In this document: piece by piece, positions 1 through 12,116 of the stretch | Layout: every line of letters starts with the position of its first letter | How positions within the stretch are numbered: position 1 is the stretch's first letter | Source of the DNA: Akebia trifoliata | Lineage: Eukaryota > Streptophyta > Magnoliopsida > Ranunculales > Lardizabalaceae | Direction of reading: 5' to 3' | Length of the DNA: 64,000 bases | Assembly: GCA_017979445.1 (NCBI GenBank) | Contig: CM030707.1 | Span: 23,566,586 to 23,630,585, forward strand | The notes under the pieces: model-generated | What the model was told of the DNA's origin: nothing | Seen by the model: the letters and a program-made list of their open reading frames with translations, nothing else | The model's database searches: none | Position numbers and translations under genes: made by a program

Positions 1-3000
1 TCCAAGACTTCAAGTTATATTGAAAGAGATGTCACTGACACAGCAAAACAATTGGTTGGGAAAAAATATCTTATATTTTCTTATTTTGCATTTCATTACT
101 TATTTTTGCCCTAATTCATTTTGATTTTTTATTTGTTTTACATGAATATATTGTGCTTAGGTTGAATTAGTGAAATCAACAGGTCAGCAGTATTCATCAT
201 CTCATATCCTTGAAGTTTATAGGGGTTCCTTCAGTCAAAATGTATGTCCCTACAATAAGAAAATGTCTCCGTGTTTCCTTCCCCCCTACTTCATAAATTT
301 AATCTGATATTGGCTATTGTTAAACTTAGGTTAAGAAGTTCAAACATGAAAACTTGAGCTTTCATGGAGCTGGAAAACATCTAGCGAAGGGCGAAGCTTC
401 GCGAATAATGCGCCATCTTGTTATTGAGAATTTTCTTGTGGAGGAAGTCAAAAGAAGTGATTTTTTTGGATCTGTATCATCAGTGTTAAAGGTATATGGA
501 GTTATTATTTTGATTTTTATACTCAATTTGTTTAGTCTTGAAGGTTGTTAGGTAAACAATAAAAATCGCTCCTCTCTTCTATTATGTCATCATTATTTAT
601 TTATTCCTAATTTTGTTCCATAGGTAAATGAATCTAAGACTGACAATCTTCAATTTGGTAGACAGAAAGTTATTATCAGGTACAATAGTTTACTCTTTCT
701 GTTTCATTTTTATTACATGTTCTTGTTTCTTGTTAAAACTTTTCAGTTATGTCTTTTTGTTTTTTTTACTTTGCATGTATATTACAGTGTGAACCAAACA
801 TTGACATCTGATAAACCTTAATCCTTAGTTAGCTTTCGACTATGATGTCATCCCACATTATCAGTCTATGTATGTGAATTGTCATGCAAAGGTGAAGCCA
901 ATAATCGTGTATTTCCACTACTGCATATAGATGAAATTTCCAAGATTTAGGATCTTATCTCTGGGCGATATCCTGAGGCTGTCTTGACTGTGACATTCTG
1001 AAACATTCCCGAAACCTCAAAATAAAAAAAATAAAAACACATTTTTTTACCGACGCACAAAGAAAATATTTTGTTTCGAATGAACAAGATAGATATTGAG
1101 GAATTTTCCATACGTAAGATCATAATTATTAATGTGGGCCTTTTCCACATAAAAAGGAAATCTCCAATGTTTTGGGATCAATGTTTTCACTGGATGTCTT
1201 GGCCGAAACATCCAGAGACCATGTGAAACTTTAAACCATGAAATTTTTGTTGATGTTCCTAGGCTTAGAAGCGAGGTTATTTACCTAGGTCTTTAATCAG
1301 GGTCCTAATCCGCAATTCTAAGTCCAGAAACTAGAGCTTAGCCTATGTGCACTTCTATTTTTTCAATTTCAAGCTTCCACATTACTAAGTTGTCTTTTTA
1401 TATGGGCTAAGATACATTTATGATGCGTTTGAACGTTAACTATCACATTTCCATTTTATTGAAGTGGTGAAAATTATATCTAGTGTCCAAGAACTTGAAG
1501 TTTGATATGATTTATCTTTTTTAAATGCTTGTCATGGATTGCTAGGTAGCTACACATGCGATTTTATATGACCAAGTTCATTGTGCAATTCAACATTCTT
1601 AAAAGACTTGAGCACAAATGCTCATGGAGTTAATAGGTATGAATTCAATCTAGATACAAAATACAAGTAAGTGAAGCTAGAATTAATGTTAATACATTTT
1701 TTTGTCAAAAATAAGGTCGGATTACTACAAATTCATGTGCCCATGTTCTAGAATCAATTCTATGTTTGGATTCACGCCGTTAATGAGTTGCCATTAATGA
1801 ATTAAGCAACCTCAATGAAGTCCTTTCTGCCCTTTCAAATTTTAGTTTTGTCATTTGTCACCAACAAGAGAAAATGTGTAAGAAATTCTTGGGAAAGAGG
1901 CACTTATGTTCCCCCAGGTTCTCCCATCTTTTTTCTCTCTATCCAAGAGGAATTTGCTAAAAGACATATGCATGTAAAGAGATCTCTCTTCCAATACTCG
2001 GGGTAGAAAATTCATGTGAAGGTGGTAATCACAGGTGGCAATTTGTTTTAACTTTCTCCTTGATCATGTGGTCAATATTGGAGGATTTTGATTTCAAAAA
2101 AGAGGACTACGTGGAAGATGTTCCCACTGTTAATGGGGTTGGGTATTTGTAAGGAGTGGAATGGTCGCATAGTTGAAAGACAAGTGTATCGCATCGTGGT
2201 GGTTTAAAAGAAACTTTCATATGCCATTGGGTTGTCTTTCTTAAGGAGTTCGATGGTGTAACTTCCGATGACTTTATGTATTTTCCATTGCCAAAGGAGT
2301 TATTAACTTTATACATTTGTCTCTATTTTTTGATAAATACATTTTTCTCTATTTTTAGCTAAAGAGGTTGCTTTTCCGTAGTTTTCGTGTTCTTGGGTTT
2401 CTTTACAAATTGGTGCTTGCCCTGTTTCTCTCTTCTTTTTATATATGTACTCACAAAGAAAAAGGAAAAAAATTAATAGTGAGTTATGTAGGGTACTGAC
2501 GTATTGGTGCTGAGTGTCTGGCTAACATTGGAGGACTTATATTAATGTGCAGTCTGAAATTTTTATACTTCACAACCGCCATTTTGCTAATATAATTTTT
2601 GGTAGACAAGATATCCGTCATTTGATTATTACATTTTTCTTTCTTTTTAAAACCAAAAAAGTTAAGTAAATGTTTTTGGTTACAAAAATGCTTACCCAGA
2701 CCAAGAAGTCAACCATTGGTGCTGAGTATAAAAACAAGCGACTGTAGAATTCATCCGACATTCCATTATCTACACTACATGGTTTATAAGCAAGTTTGCT
2801 CAAACCATGGACATTTGCTGCACCAACTTGCTTATATACTTGCTTCTGAGAAAGAAAGAAAAAAATAGAGAAATGAAATATTTACTTGTGTTGTTAACGT
2901 TTTCCTTTTATTTATCTTGAAGGTTCCCTGTCTCCACAAACGCGACTAAGCTGAACAAATATGAAGTGATTCCGGCAAAAGGCCCACTATTTTCCGGAAA

Positions 3001-3975
3001 GATCAGCTCCTCACAAAATTACACTCCTACCCAACCTCAGTATGAAGTAGATTTGGTAAGAAATTTAGTTACTCCTACCCAACCTCAGTATGAAATTTAG
3101 ATTCGGAAGGAAATTTAGTTAATTTCCTTCCGATTTCTGACTCCTCTGCTTGATGATCTTTCTTATTATTCTCATTAAGTGTTAAAATGATTGCTTGTAT
3201 TTTGTTGCAGAATCTCTCAGCCAAACTTTTTGCTTCTTTACGAATGCTTCGAACTGCTCTTATGAAAGAACTTGGTGGGGAAGTCAAAGCATTCAAGATA
3301 TTTCGGTGTGTGCTACTTTTCTCTTAGTATCTTCCACATTTTTTATTCCTGATCCCCTCGATCAATTCAAGTCCTGACAAGTTCCTCTCTTTTTTCCCCT
3401 TTAGAAATGACACATTGCAGCAGATCAGCAAGAGAATTCCAAGAACAAGAGAAGAACTTCTTAAGATTAGCGGCATTGGCATGTAAGATTCAGGCTGGTT
3501 TGAATTATGATCTTGTAGTAATCTTTATATTTTGACTCTGCTCACTTGATTCAGGAAAAAGTTGGAGAAGTTTGGAGACCGGGTGTTGGAAACTATTGAA
3601 TCTACCCTTAAGGAGCACTATAAAACAGACAAGAATAACAGTGGTGATACTAATAATACTGGGGCAAGCAAACTAAAGATAAACTCCTTTGGGAACTGTT
3701 ATTCAGATTTGGGAGTGGATGATTTGAGCAATAATACTGGCTTGTCGAAGAAAGGGGCAACAAAGGAGGGGTTGAGAAAAAATACTGACTATAATTATTC
3801 TAGGGTTGTAAAGCCCGAGGAGCAATTTATGAGTATTGATCGAGATTGGGATGACTCCAAAGATGATATGGATGTGGAAGGCTTAGATTTAAGGATTGAG
3901 CACAGTGGTTTAGGGTCAGGCAGAGAGTTACCTTCATGGCCAACAAGAAAACAAGGCTCATGGTCGAAGTTGTAA
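1..3975 (+). CDS. RECQL4A: RecQ4A/BLM-type ATP-dependent DNA helicase, C-terminal part (5' end outside window)
   Basis: Exons by splice sites and phase: 1-54, 161-241, 330-491, 624-679, 2923-3055, 3211-3305, 3405-3482, 3555-3975; together 1,080 nt, 359 residues plus TAA. Visible residues 1 to about 118 fit the RQC winged-helix region ([16 protein letters not shown], then [20 protein letters not shown]). Residues about 164-237 are an HRDC domain ([16 protein letters not shown], then [16 protein letters not shown]). The rest is an acidic, Asn/Ser-rich tail with no recognised fold. RQC plus HRDC in a plant points to the RecQ4A/4B (BLM/Sgs1) class, nuclear helicases that resolve recombination intermediates and stalled forks. 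The ATPase core lies to the left of the window. Intron 680-2922 is 2.2 kb, and I see no coding exon in it. Intron 3056-3210 carries a degenerate duplicate of the preceding exon end. The assignment to 4A rather than 4B is not certain. Confidence 0.88.
3023..3120 (+). repeat. 48/50-nt tandem duplication across an exon-intron junction
   Basis: Copy 1 (3023-3070) holds the last 33 nt of a RecQ exon, its GTAAG donor at 3056, and 15 nt of intron. Copy 2 (3071-3120) starts with the same 24 nt and ends with the same AAATTTAGTT, but its donor region has changed to TTCGGAAGG, so no GT remains at that position. The intron therefore contains an inactive copy of its own 5' splice site. Confidence 0.8.
3103..3133. 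repeat. Perfect 12-bp inverted repeat, 7-nt loop
   Basis: TCGGAAGGAAAT (3103-3114) is the exact reverse complement of 3122-3133, with a 7-nt loop. It begins in copy 2 of the tandem duplication of the RecQ exon junction and could form a hairpin in the pre-mRNA just before the next acceptor. Confidence 0.75.
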
Positions 3976-5515
3976 TTTGTTTTATGGGAAGGTACTCATA
4001 ATTCGTCATGGCTGGCTTGCATTGTAATTTCTACATTGCACTTTTGGAAGATAAGGCTTTGCATATGATTGCAATTTTGGAAGATAAGTTAATTTCGTGT
4101 ACAGTTCCAAGATGCAACCCAGGCATTCTGTGTAGAAAATCATACTTGGAGTTCTGCTGAAATCAAGTTCTCATACCATTGATGTTAACAGAAGGTAAAC
4201 CATTAGTCAATAGATCCTTTCTATTCTCCCTTTTGTTTGCTAATTACGCTTGGTTACGTTTTTTTTTTTTTTTTATCTTGGATTTAAATACTGGTGCATT
4301 GATCCTGGATTTTACGCTTAAAATTAGAAATAAAATATATAGAAATCACATTTTCTTTTCCACAGTTGAATCTGTGAACCGGACCCAATCGACAGATATA
4401 TAGGTTTCAAAACACTGCCTAGTTATCATTCACTCCCAGAATCTGATTCTGTTAGTTTGAGAAACTTTTTTTTTGGTGGTATTTCAGGTAAAAATGATGC
4501 AGTGTTGAACATATGGGGGATCCCTCCAATAGGAAGGCAAGAGGCTCCCAATGAACTCTGGGAATTTTGAAGTAAACCACCTTATTAAGTAATGGAGGGG
4601 TTTAAGCGGAAAATGAGTCGTGTAGATCATTCTATAAAAACCCATAAAATGGGTAAATGTTCCATAGATCTCTTGAACTTTGGCTATTGCTCCAAATTGG
4701 CAATTTTACTTACATTTACATTCAAGTGTAGATTTTTAGTTTATGTAAATTTCATTTGACCAAGGACTCTCCCTGTGTTCAATTTGGACTTTTCTAGATA
4801 GGATTAAGCTAATCCAATTTGGTAAAATAAACACCCTTAAAAATTATTTAAGAAGTGATTATAATGAAAATCACCTTAGGTCCATTTTTTTTTTCTTCTT
4901 TTAATGATAGATTCTAAATAAAAGCTGTTTTAAGACATCAGTAGTAGGTTTATTATGGGATTGATTTAAATGATTCCAAACTCCAAAAAAGTATGGTGGC
5001 TTTCTTTTGGGTTTTTTCTGGCCCTATGGTCTAGGATCATTTGTTTCAAGTCCATGATGAAATATTCTTAAACCCAATTCCTAGAAATCACCAATCAGAC
5101 AAATCTTTGATCCAATGATTAGAAATCACCCCCACTTATGATTAGAGGACAATGGTTTTTTTTTTTAAAGGTATATTTTTGGTTGGGATTGCGTTGGCTA
5201 GGATCCAATTTTATTCCTTTCTGAGAATAACTAGTCTACTTCAAAGCAACTAATAACAATAACTAATCAGATAAGAAGTAACCATGAGAATTCTGAATTA
5301 ATTAAATAAGAATTAGAATATGCCAACTTCTTGGTCATCCTCTATTTTTATTTTATTGTTTTTTGATGCTCGCATAGGTAGCTTTTTTGGGAATCTATTT
5401 GTATATGTGTTCTCAACATTATTGAGATCATCCCAAAAAACATCCAATCATTTTGATATTCTTAGTCTCACTAAAATTATATTTGAAATTTAAAATTTTG
5501 TTTTGTTGAGTTAAA
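3976..5515. other. 3' UTR and intergenic DNA, no gene seen
   Basis: AT-rich sequence downstream of the RecQ stop codon. The first 150-200 nt are presumably 3' UTR. Short open frames here have no recognisable family, codon bias or splice context. No LTR, TIR or tRNA was recognised. Confidence 0.6.
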
Positions 5516-5679
5516 TGATGCAATCAATCTGGGAATTTATACTAATTTGTGTCAAAACTTCAAGAGAAGCCAAGTTGGAAGAGAAAAAAATTTCTCTTGA
5601 ATCTGGAAAGCCGTATTCGATGAAAGTCGTATGTACGGCTTGGAGGGAGATCTTTCATATCTTTCGAGATCCACCCTAC

Positions 5680-5705
5680 AATATGGGGTCAAAAAGCCAA
5701 AATAA
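5680..5705 (+). pseudogene. rps12: Plastid rps12 last exon (26 nt), nuclear copy
   Basis: The 26 nt after the group II intron end encode the typical S12 C-terminus YGVKKPK followed by TAA at 5703-5705. Twenty-six nt is the usual length of this exon in land-plant plastids. In the nucleus it lacks the rest of the trans-spliced gene and cannot be functional. Confidence 0.85.
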
Positions 5706-5758
5706 GTGATTTTAGCCCTTATAAAAAGAAAACGAATTCTTGAACCTCTTTCACGCTC

Positions 5759-5826
5759 ATGTCACGTCGAGGTACTGCAGAAGAAAAAATTGCACAATTC
5801 AATCTAATTTATCGTATTCTACTAAA
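5759..5826 (+). pseudogene. rps7: Plastid rps7 5' fragment, nuclear copy
   Basis: ATG at 5759 starts MSRRGTAEEK, the conserved beginning of plastid ribosomal protein S7, at the expected distance after rps12. About 10 codons are intact. The next 12 show several replacements, then similarity ends in A-rich sequence. It is truncated and non-functional. Confidence 0.85.
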
Positions 5827-5969
5827 AAAAATTTTGCAATTACATTTTATGGTATATTTATAGGCGAAATAGAAACATAACAATTAACTCACTCCCACAA
5901 ACAACTATTTCAGGTTGTTACTATTTGAAATAACAAATAATTAACTTATTAACTAACTCCAACAACTAA

Positions 5970-6309
5970 CTTTGACTACATCATTCTTCCATCCTTAAAA
6001 AAATTCGACCACGAGTTAGGCGACATAATAAGATAGCAAATGTTGTTCATTAAACACATTAGATATGTTTAAATGTGGATGAAGTTCCACCCCGTAAGCA
6101 TTATCATTGATGCACTCTAATATATTGCAAGGTCCTACTTTGCAAGTTTTAAGTTTGTTGTTTAAGCCACCCTTCCTTTCATTGACAAGCAGAGCGATCA
6201 ACCTCTTCGTCTTCAATACTAGATGAAAATTAGTCTCAACTTCTCTCTTCATTTTTTTTTTAAATAAATGGAAAAAATTAGGATATATCATGCTCCATTG
6301 GTCATTCAC
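5970..6309 (-). pseudogene. Ty3/gypsy polyprotein relic (integrase C-terminal tail)
   Basis: The minus strand reads KLKTCKVGPCNILECINDNA followed by YGVELHPHLNISNVFN. This is the post-core integrase tail typical of plant Ty3/gypsy elements (GPFKIL...INDNAY.VELP...FNV.DL). After a stop at about 6016 the next frame continues with SPNSWSNFFKDGRMM, the usual element C-terminus, so there is at least one frameshift. No LTR or upstream core was recognised around it. Confidence 0.75.
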
Positions 6310-8016
6310 AGTAAAAACAATCGTTGGAAATGATTACATTTGTAAGTGAAAAAGGGTAGTATAGGTATTTTAAAAATATTATAACAAGAGATGAGGTTTA
6401 GGGACCATTAAGAAAGAAAAAGTTTACTAAATGAACTATCAAGCTAATGCCCAAAAAGTAGGCATTGGTTAGGAAGAAAAAACCCTTTATATAGGGTCTA
6501 TTAAGTAATTTTCTCAAAATAACCTAAATACCCTCATTTTAACATTAACAAAAAAAAAACAATATATCCTTAATTTTTCTTTCTAATACCAGTCATCTTC
6601 ATTCTCTATGGAAATTAATTTTTAATCTTAATTTCATTGTCAATTTATTGTTTTGAACATCATCTTAATCCCTTTTAAAAATCTATAATTTTCTATAATA
6701 AAAAAAAATCACATTATCTACTTCTAAAATCATATCTGATTCTTTGCATTTGAAGGTTAAAGTAGATTAATCTTAAAGTTGAAAGTAGGGTAAAAATTTT
6801 CTTGGCAAGAGGAACCAAAAGGTTTTTGGTTTCAAGATGAAGACTAGGATAATGTGATCATTTACATTAGTGTAGTGGAGAAGACAAAGGTCAAGACTCA
6901 TGTAAGCCCCTTGACTTGGATCTTTATTCATATACAAGTGAGAAATGACCTAAATGCCCATTTTTTCAGCCAGGAACCATAAACTCTTGTGAATTTTCCT
7001 ATAGATTGTCCCCCCCCCCACCACCCCCAATAAAAAATAAAAAATAAAAAATAAAAAATAAAAAATAAAAAATAAAAAAATCCTTGGCTTGTATAGAGCA
7101 AGGAAATGGCAATGAACAAGGCCTTAAACTGAAACAGGACATTTAAATCCAGCCCATTTACTAATGGAGCCAACTCAAGCCTTGATAAAAATCAGTGAGC
7201 CCAAATCCAAATTTGAGCTGACTACATTTGGGCTCTTTTGAGGGTCGGGTCGGGTGGGCGGACTAGTCCACCCAAAGGCCTTGATCCCTAAATCCAGACC
7301 CAACCCTTTTATGTTGATAGGTCTGGAGTCTGGACAAACAAGGACTCAAAATTAGGCCAGTCCATTCCAGGATAATATGGGCTGTGTCTCAGTCCGACCC
7401 ATTAACTAACGCACACCCCCATATAAGTAATCTTAGTCTTAGGTTGGTTGTGTTGTGGTGGTCACATCTTTCTTTCTCAAATTCGCTGGTGGACCTCCAC
7501 ATTATAATCCGTTATTACTTACCTACTTGGATTAATTTAATTTATATTAAATAATAAATAATAAAAATATAAAAAGGAAAGAAAAGAAAAGAAAAGAAAA
7601 AAGGTTGTTGTGGTTGTGAACAGCTTTGGATTCCAATAATATCTTTACAAACAGCTGGAAAATTGTAACGAAAAGATATACCCACTTGTCTCTCATCATT
7701 ATCAACGACTCTCTCTAAACCTCATCAACCTTTTATTTTAATAAACATAAACATAATAATAATATTCAATATTCAATATTCCCCTCTTTAATCATTGCTT
7801 CTTACACTCCTCCTCTCAACCTTTAATTAATTATATACACACTCCAGCCTTGTAATCTGCACCAGCCGTCTCTCCACGTCTGTGTGTCAGTTAATTATCT
7901 GACCCACCAGTATCGCAATCCCAACTCCATTACGTTATATCGGGTCGGGTCGGATCGGATAGGATTGCCCTTCCTCATCCTATACCTAATCCTAAGTGGT
8001 AAAGTCTTCTCCATTT
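6310..8016. other. Intergenic; degenerate MITE ends and low-complexity DNA
   Basis: Around 6480-6960 there are fragments of the same long-TIR MITE family found at 8017: an inner TIR motif (AAATAACCTAAATACCCTC) near 6520, and a right end abutting a left end at about 6905. A poly-C run (7010-7019) is followed by seven TAAAAAA units to 7080. Pyrimidine/purine-rich motifs at 7200-7430 resemble worn hAT-type sequence. No gene seen. Confidence 0.5.
7008..7080. repeat. Poly-C run plus (TAAAAAA)n microsatellite
   Basis: Ten C residues at 7010-7019, a short C/A stretch, then seven tandem 7-nt TAAAAAA units to 7080. Confidence 0.9.
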
Positions 8017-8560
8017 AGATATGACCCTTCATGTTTTGATGAATATGTATGTTACCCCTACGGTTTCATGCAAATTGATGACATGCCCCTTGACCTCTTT
8101 CTTCTTATGTAATAAAATAAAATAAAATAAAATGACTTAAATGCCCTCATCTTCAACTTTTAAAAAGAGCCCTTATTTTCTTCTTCCAAAAATCAATCTC
8201 TTTGATAAAAATTTTAACCTAATCTTCAATCTACTTCAAAATTTGTTTAATCTTATAACATAAACAAGTCATTTAAGAGTTCTCTATAAAGGATTAAGGC
8301 AATGTTATTCAAAATGAATTGAGGGATAGGTTAAATAGAATTTTATAAATAAAAAAAATTAGATTACTCTAGAGCTTGAAGATGAGTAGTTTTGAAAATA
8401 AAAAATCAAGAGTTTTAGGAACTTATAAGTTGAAGACGAGGGCATTTAGGTCATTTTATTAGTCTAGTAGATAATACCAAGGTCCAAGGGCCATATCATC
8501 ACTTTAAAAAAAACAGTGTATCTCACATATTCACCAAAACGTAGAAGGGTGTTATCCAAA
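8017..8560. mobile_element. MITE, about 540 bp, with about 140-nt imperfect TIRs (family A)
   Basis: The left end (ACCCTTCATGTTTTGATGAA at about 8023) and the reverse complement of the right end (ACCCTTCTACGTTTTGGTGA) align for about 140 nt. They share landmarks in the same order: CCCTTG(G)ACCT, then AAAATGAC(C/T)TAAATGCCCTC, then TCTTCAACTT. There is no coding capacity. The target-site duplication could not be fixed, so the boundaries are good to within about 10 nt and the superfamily is not assigned. The left arm contains an (AAAAT)n run at 8109-8133. Confidence 0.7.
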
Positions 8561-11291
8561 AAAAAAAATTTGCGGAGAGAATCACGGGCCTGCTACACCA
8601 ACACCTCGTAACGTGGCCCACACTTTGAGGTGAAGTGTCCGTTTGCCTAACGTTACGCCGTTACTTTGAAGTTAACGACACCACCACGAATCTGGACAGA
8701 GTGGTTTTCCTTTTTTAATTTAACATAATAATAATTTCTAAATCTTTTATTTGATTTGATGGTGAAACACGAAATCTCCCAAACATCGATGTAATCACAC
8801 GTGTCTACTTTTCTTTGCGAAAGTTATCAACGGCTTTGATTGGCTGCTGCACTTTAAAAAAATTTAGGGACAATTTGATGACGCCTTTTATTTCAATAAA
8901 TTAAGATTAAAAAAAATAATTATTAAAATAGCAACGAGAGACACATTCGTTCTTTCAATCTAATCTTTGAATGAACGAAACACGACAAAGAATGTTACGG
9001 TTGTAAACTTAGAGGCTAATCTCACATAATATTATTTAAAATAAAATAATATATATATATATATTAATATAATAATAAAATATTATATATATATATATAT
9101 TTTTAGAAAAGCAATGGAGGGTAAACAACTATGAACAAAATTGTATAGTGTTTTTATATATATATATATATATATATTATTATGCTTATAATTGTTTATT
9201 ACTTTTTAACTATAATATATGATTTATAATCAAAGAATTTGAGAAGTTGAAGGTGATGAAAGAAAAACTCAAGCAACGTGAATCGAGATATTAGACACAT
9301 ATGTGAACCTAATTCAATAACGTAAAACACTATTATGATGGACATTCACATAAAAAACTCCAATGACAAAGGTGGTAAAGATGGGTTACAAAAAATACTA
9401 CCTTATTGCACATTTTTCTTAGTGAATTTTCGATCTTCCTTTTTAGGTTAAGTGACAGAACTACACTATAAAGAAGTAAAGTAAACCTAGGATTACAAAC
9501 AAAGGATTTGAAAGATATAGACAACACAACACTAGAAGATGACTTCATGTTTAGTTGTCTCATCAAAACTCATAATTGAGGCTACTGACCCATCAGATGG
9601 ACAACCCTTCCCTCCAAACTTGTTAACCAAGACAACGACGGGCAATTATTCCCTCCTGGCCTTTATGAAGTATTCTCTTTCTTTACAAAAACTTTGGTTG
9701 AGCCAATTGACAAAACTTGCAAACTAGGAAAATTCGATTAATAAAGGAGATGAAGAACCTAAAAGATAAGACATTGAGTTCAAAAGGACTCTCTAAGAAA
9801 AGAGTTCGAAGGAGTTGAGTTAGGACCTAGTGGATTCTCCCTCATCCTTGACCCTTCTTATGAATTCGCATCGGGAGCTAGCTATCCCAAATTGTTAGAG
9901 ATGAAAGAGAGGATTTGTCAATAGAGAAGGAATTAACATGAGAATGGACATTCATATCAAAACTTAGTCCAGTACAAAACTTCTAACCATTTTTCACCAT
10001 ATAGTATAAATATGGGTAATGAATGCTATTTTTCGTGCTCTTGATGAAATTAATAAATGGTTAAAAATATCAAAATAATTGATTTTTGGTATGAAGGTGC
10101 ATCAAGGGGTGAACGAAAAATTCATTAGACAATGGGGCAACAAGAATGTATAATATTAAGCATGAACGGAATGAGATACATGTGCTTGTGCCTAACACCT
10201 CGTATTTCCTCTATTATAATTAGTTAAAAATGATAAGTAATGAATAATGATAAATGTGTACTAAAGGATTTTTTTTTTCTTCGTTCTTCAAAAGAAAAAT
10301 TATAAGCATTTGAAAATTGATTATATACTTTTTAAAATATTTATTAAAATTTTAAATATAGAAAATAATAGAATATGCCTTGATTTTAAAAATAGAGTAA
10401 ATAAAAAAGAATAATCTTGATTAATAATTTTTAGTTGCGAACATGCATTTAAAAACTCTTAAATTTTCAATAAAAGAAAAAGTATACAAACTTTTATACT
10501 AGTGAGAATCATATGGATATTAGATTAGGAGGATATTATATTGTGATGACTTTCGACCTTGTGGATGTATTGATCTCTTAGCTACAATTACATTACATTA
10601 GAAATTATCGATTTTCAAGAAATTTGTTGTGGCAAAAATACACGGAATTCCAAACATACACATATCATGCCTTGACTCTCATATTTGACTTTCGGGTTTT
10701 AAATGTGTGTCATGAGATTCTCAATCCAAGGGTAGAACCAATTCATATACTAACTGAACAAATACTTACAAGTTAAAAAAGTACATGATCCAAAAGTGAC
10801 TCACGTGCGTAGTTAGAAGAAGTCGTCTGACAGAGCATAACCCCTGGACATGACCAGAGTAAGTTAACTTCCATATTGCGATTCTAAATATGAAAAATAT
10901 GAGTTGGCACCAATCTATCACTATCCACCATCTATTAAAGGATCGGTGGAGAAAAAAAAAATGACATGTAATTTTACCTAATGGTCGTATATAATATTGA
11001 CTTGACTTGGATCTTGGGATGGAATCACGAACCATCCACCAGAGTTGGCTCAATCACCTAAGGAATGCAATTAGTTGTGCTACACGTTTTAAGGTGTTGG
11101 AGGAGATTTTATTCTCATATTTTTCACACTTATTCCTACCACCTCGTCGACATGATAAAATGTGATGAATGATTCATTTTGATATCTAATTTCTCAAAAA
11201 AGAAAAAAAAATTTTGATCTTTAAAAAAATAACAATTGTCAAAATTTGTTAACGATGTTATTTATTTATTTTTGTGTTTGTTAAAATAAAA
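8561..11291. other. Intergenic AT-rich DNA, no gene seen
   Basis: Contains (TA)n tracts at about 9048-9064, 9085-9100 and 9156-9178. Short open frames on both strands match no family I know. No TIR pair, LTR or RNA gene was recognised. Confidence 0.55.
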
Positions 11292-12116
11292 GAGAGTTAT
11301 TATTGGCACCACAACTTTTATTATTACACTCCAATTAAGAAAAAAGAAAATAAGTGAATGACTGAGAATAATTAAATATTCTAGTGCCAATAGAAGCTCT
11401 CATATATATATATATATATGTTTGCTAGATTTCTATTTTTTGGATTTAGGATTTTATATAAGCTTAATTATAATTATAAACAATTAATTATTGAAATTGT
11501 TTGAAAGGATGTTATAATGTATTATAATGTTGAGATTATAATCTGAGCCCACCCTTTGTAATGTGTAAAGAGTGTAGTTCAATCCTTAACTAGGGTGTGA
11601 TAAACAATTTAAGAAATTGGGGTGTAATAAGTAAATGTTGGTGGTACTAGTAGCAACTCTCAAATAAAATCATCTTTTTTTACAAAAATATTGGCTCAAT
11701 TGTTAAGTCAAGTGAATTGTATGATTTTTAATGAATATTTTAAAAGTAATTTTTTAAAATGTTCTTTTCAAGATAAAGTTTTGTCTAGAAAGATAACGAT
11801 AGTGTTTGGTAATGCATTTTAATCTTATTTTTCACATTTTTAATGTTATTATTATTATTATTATTATTATTTGATAAACATGATAAAAAGAATTTTCAAC
11901 ATAAACAACGAGAGAGGAAGAACTAAAAAATGACTCAAATCAGGGGTAGATTTATAGTGGGGGCAATTGTCCTCGATAATTTTTTAATACTTATAAGGAT
12001 TTAATAGTTATAAATAACAATGATCGATAAAAGAATTTTTCGTTATTGCCTCACTTATTTTCTTTATCCTTAATTGGAGTGTAATAATAAAAGTTGCGGT
12101 GCCTATAGTAACTCTC
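11292..12116. mobile_element. MITE, 825 bp, with 48-nt near-perfect TIRs (family B)
   Basis: The left end starts GAGAGTTATTATTGGCACCA and the reverse complement of the right end starts GAGAGTTACTATAGGCACCG. Over 48 nt about 44 positions match, ending in the shared TACACTCCAATTAAG. Partial copies of the same TIR occur inside (about 11385-11404 and 11610-11665), so this may be nested or rearranged. It contains (TA)n at 11402-11420 and (ATT)n at about 11848-11871. No clear target duplication and no coding capacity. Confidence 0.7.

Larger units (their letters stand above)
5516..5826 (+). other. Nuclear insertion of plastid DNA (NUPT), rps12-rps7 region
   Basis: The segment reads in chloroplast order: 3' part of the rps12 group II intron, rps12 last exon, spacer, start of rps7. 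A 34-nt stretch at 5608-5641 has the size and stem pattern of group II domain V (AGCCGT pairing with ACGGCT around GATGAAAG). It is followed by a domain-VI-like stretch and the intron end CTAC at 5676-5679. The rps12 exon and rps7 start are listed separately. Similarity fades after about 5822. The left limit near 5516 is a guess, since upstream group II intron sequence is hard to recognise by eye. Substitutions in domain V and rps7 show the copy is no longer under selection. Confidence 0.85.

Noticed and set aside
9539..9727. 62-codon plus-strand frame
   Set aside because: Short, no family resemblance, in AT-rich intergenic DNA.
10766..11053. 95-codon minus-strand frame
   Set aside because: No recognisable family, splice context or flanking element. 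Probably chance.
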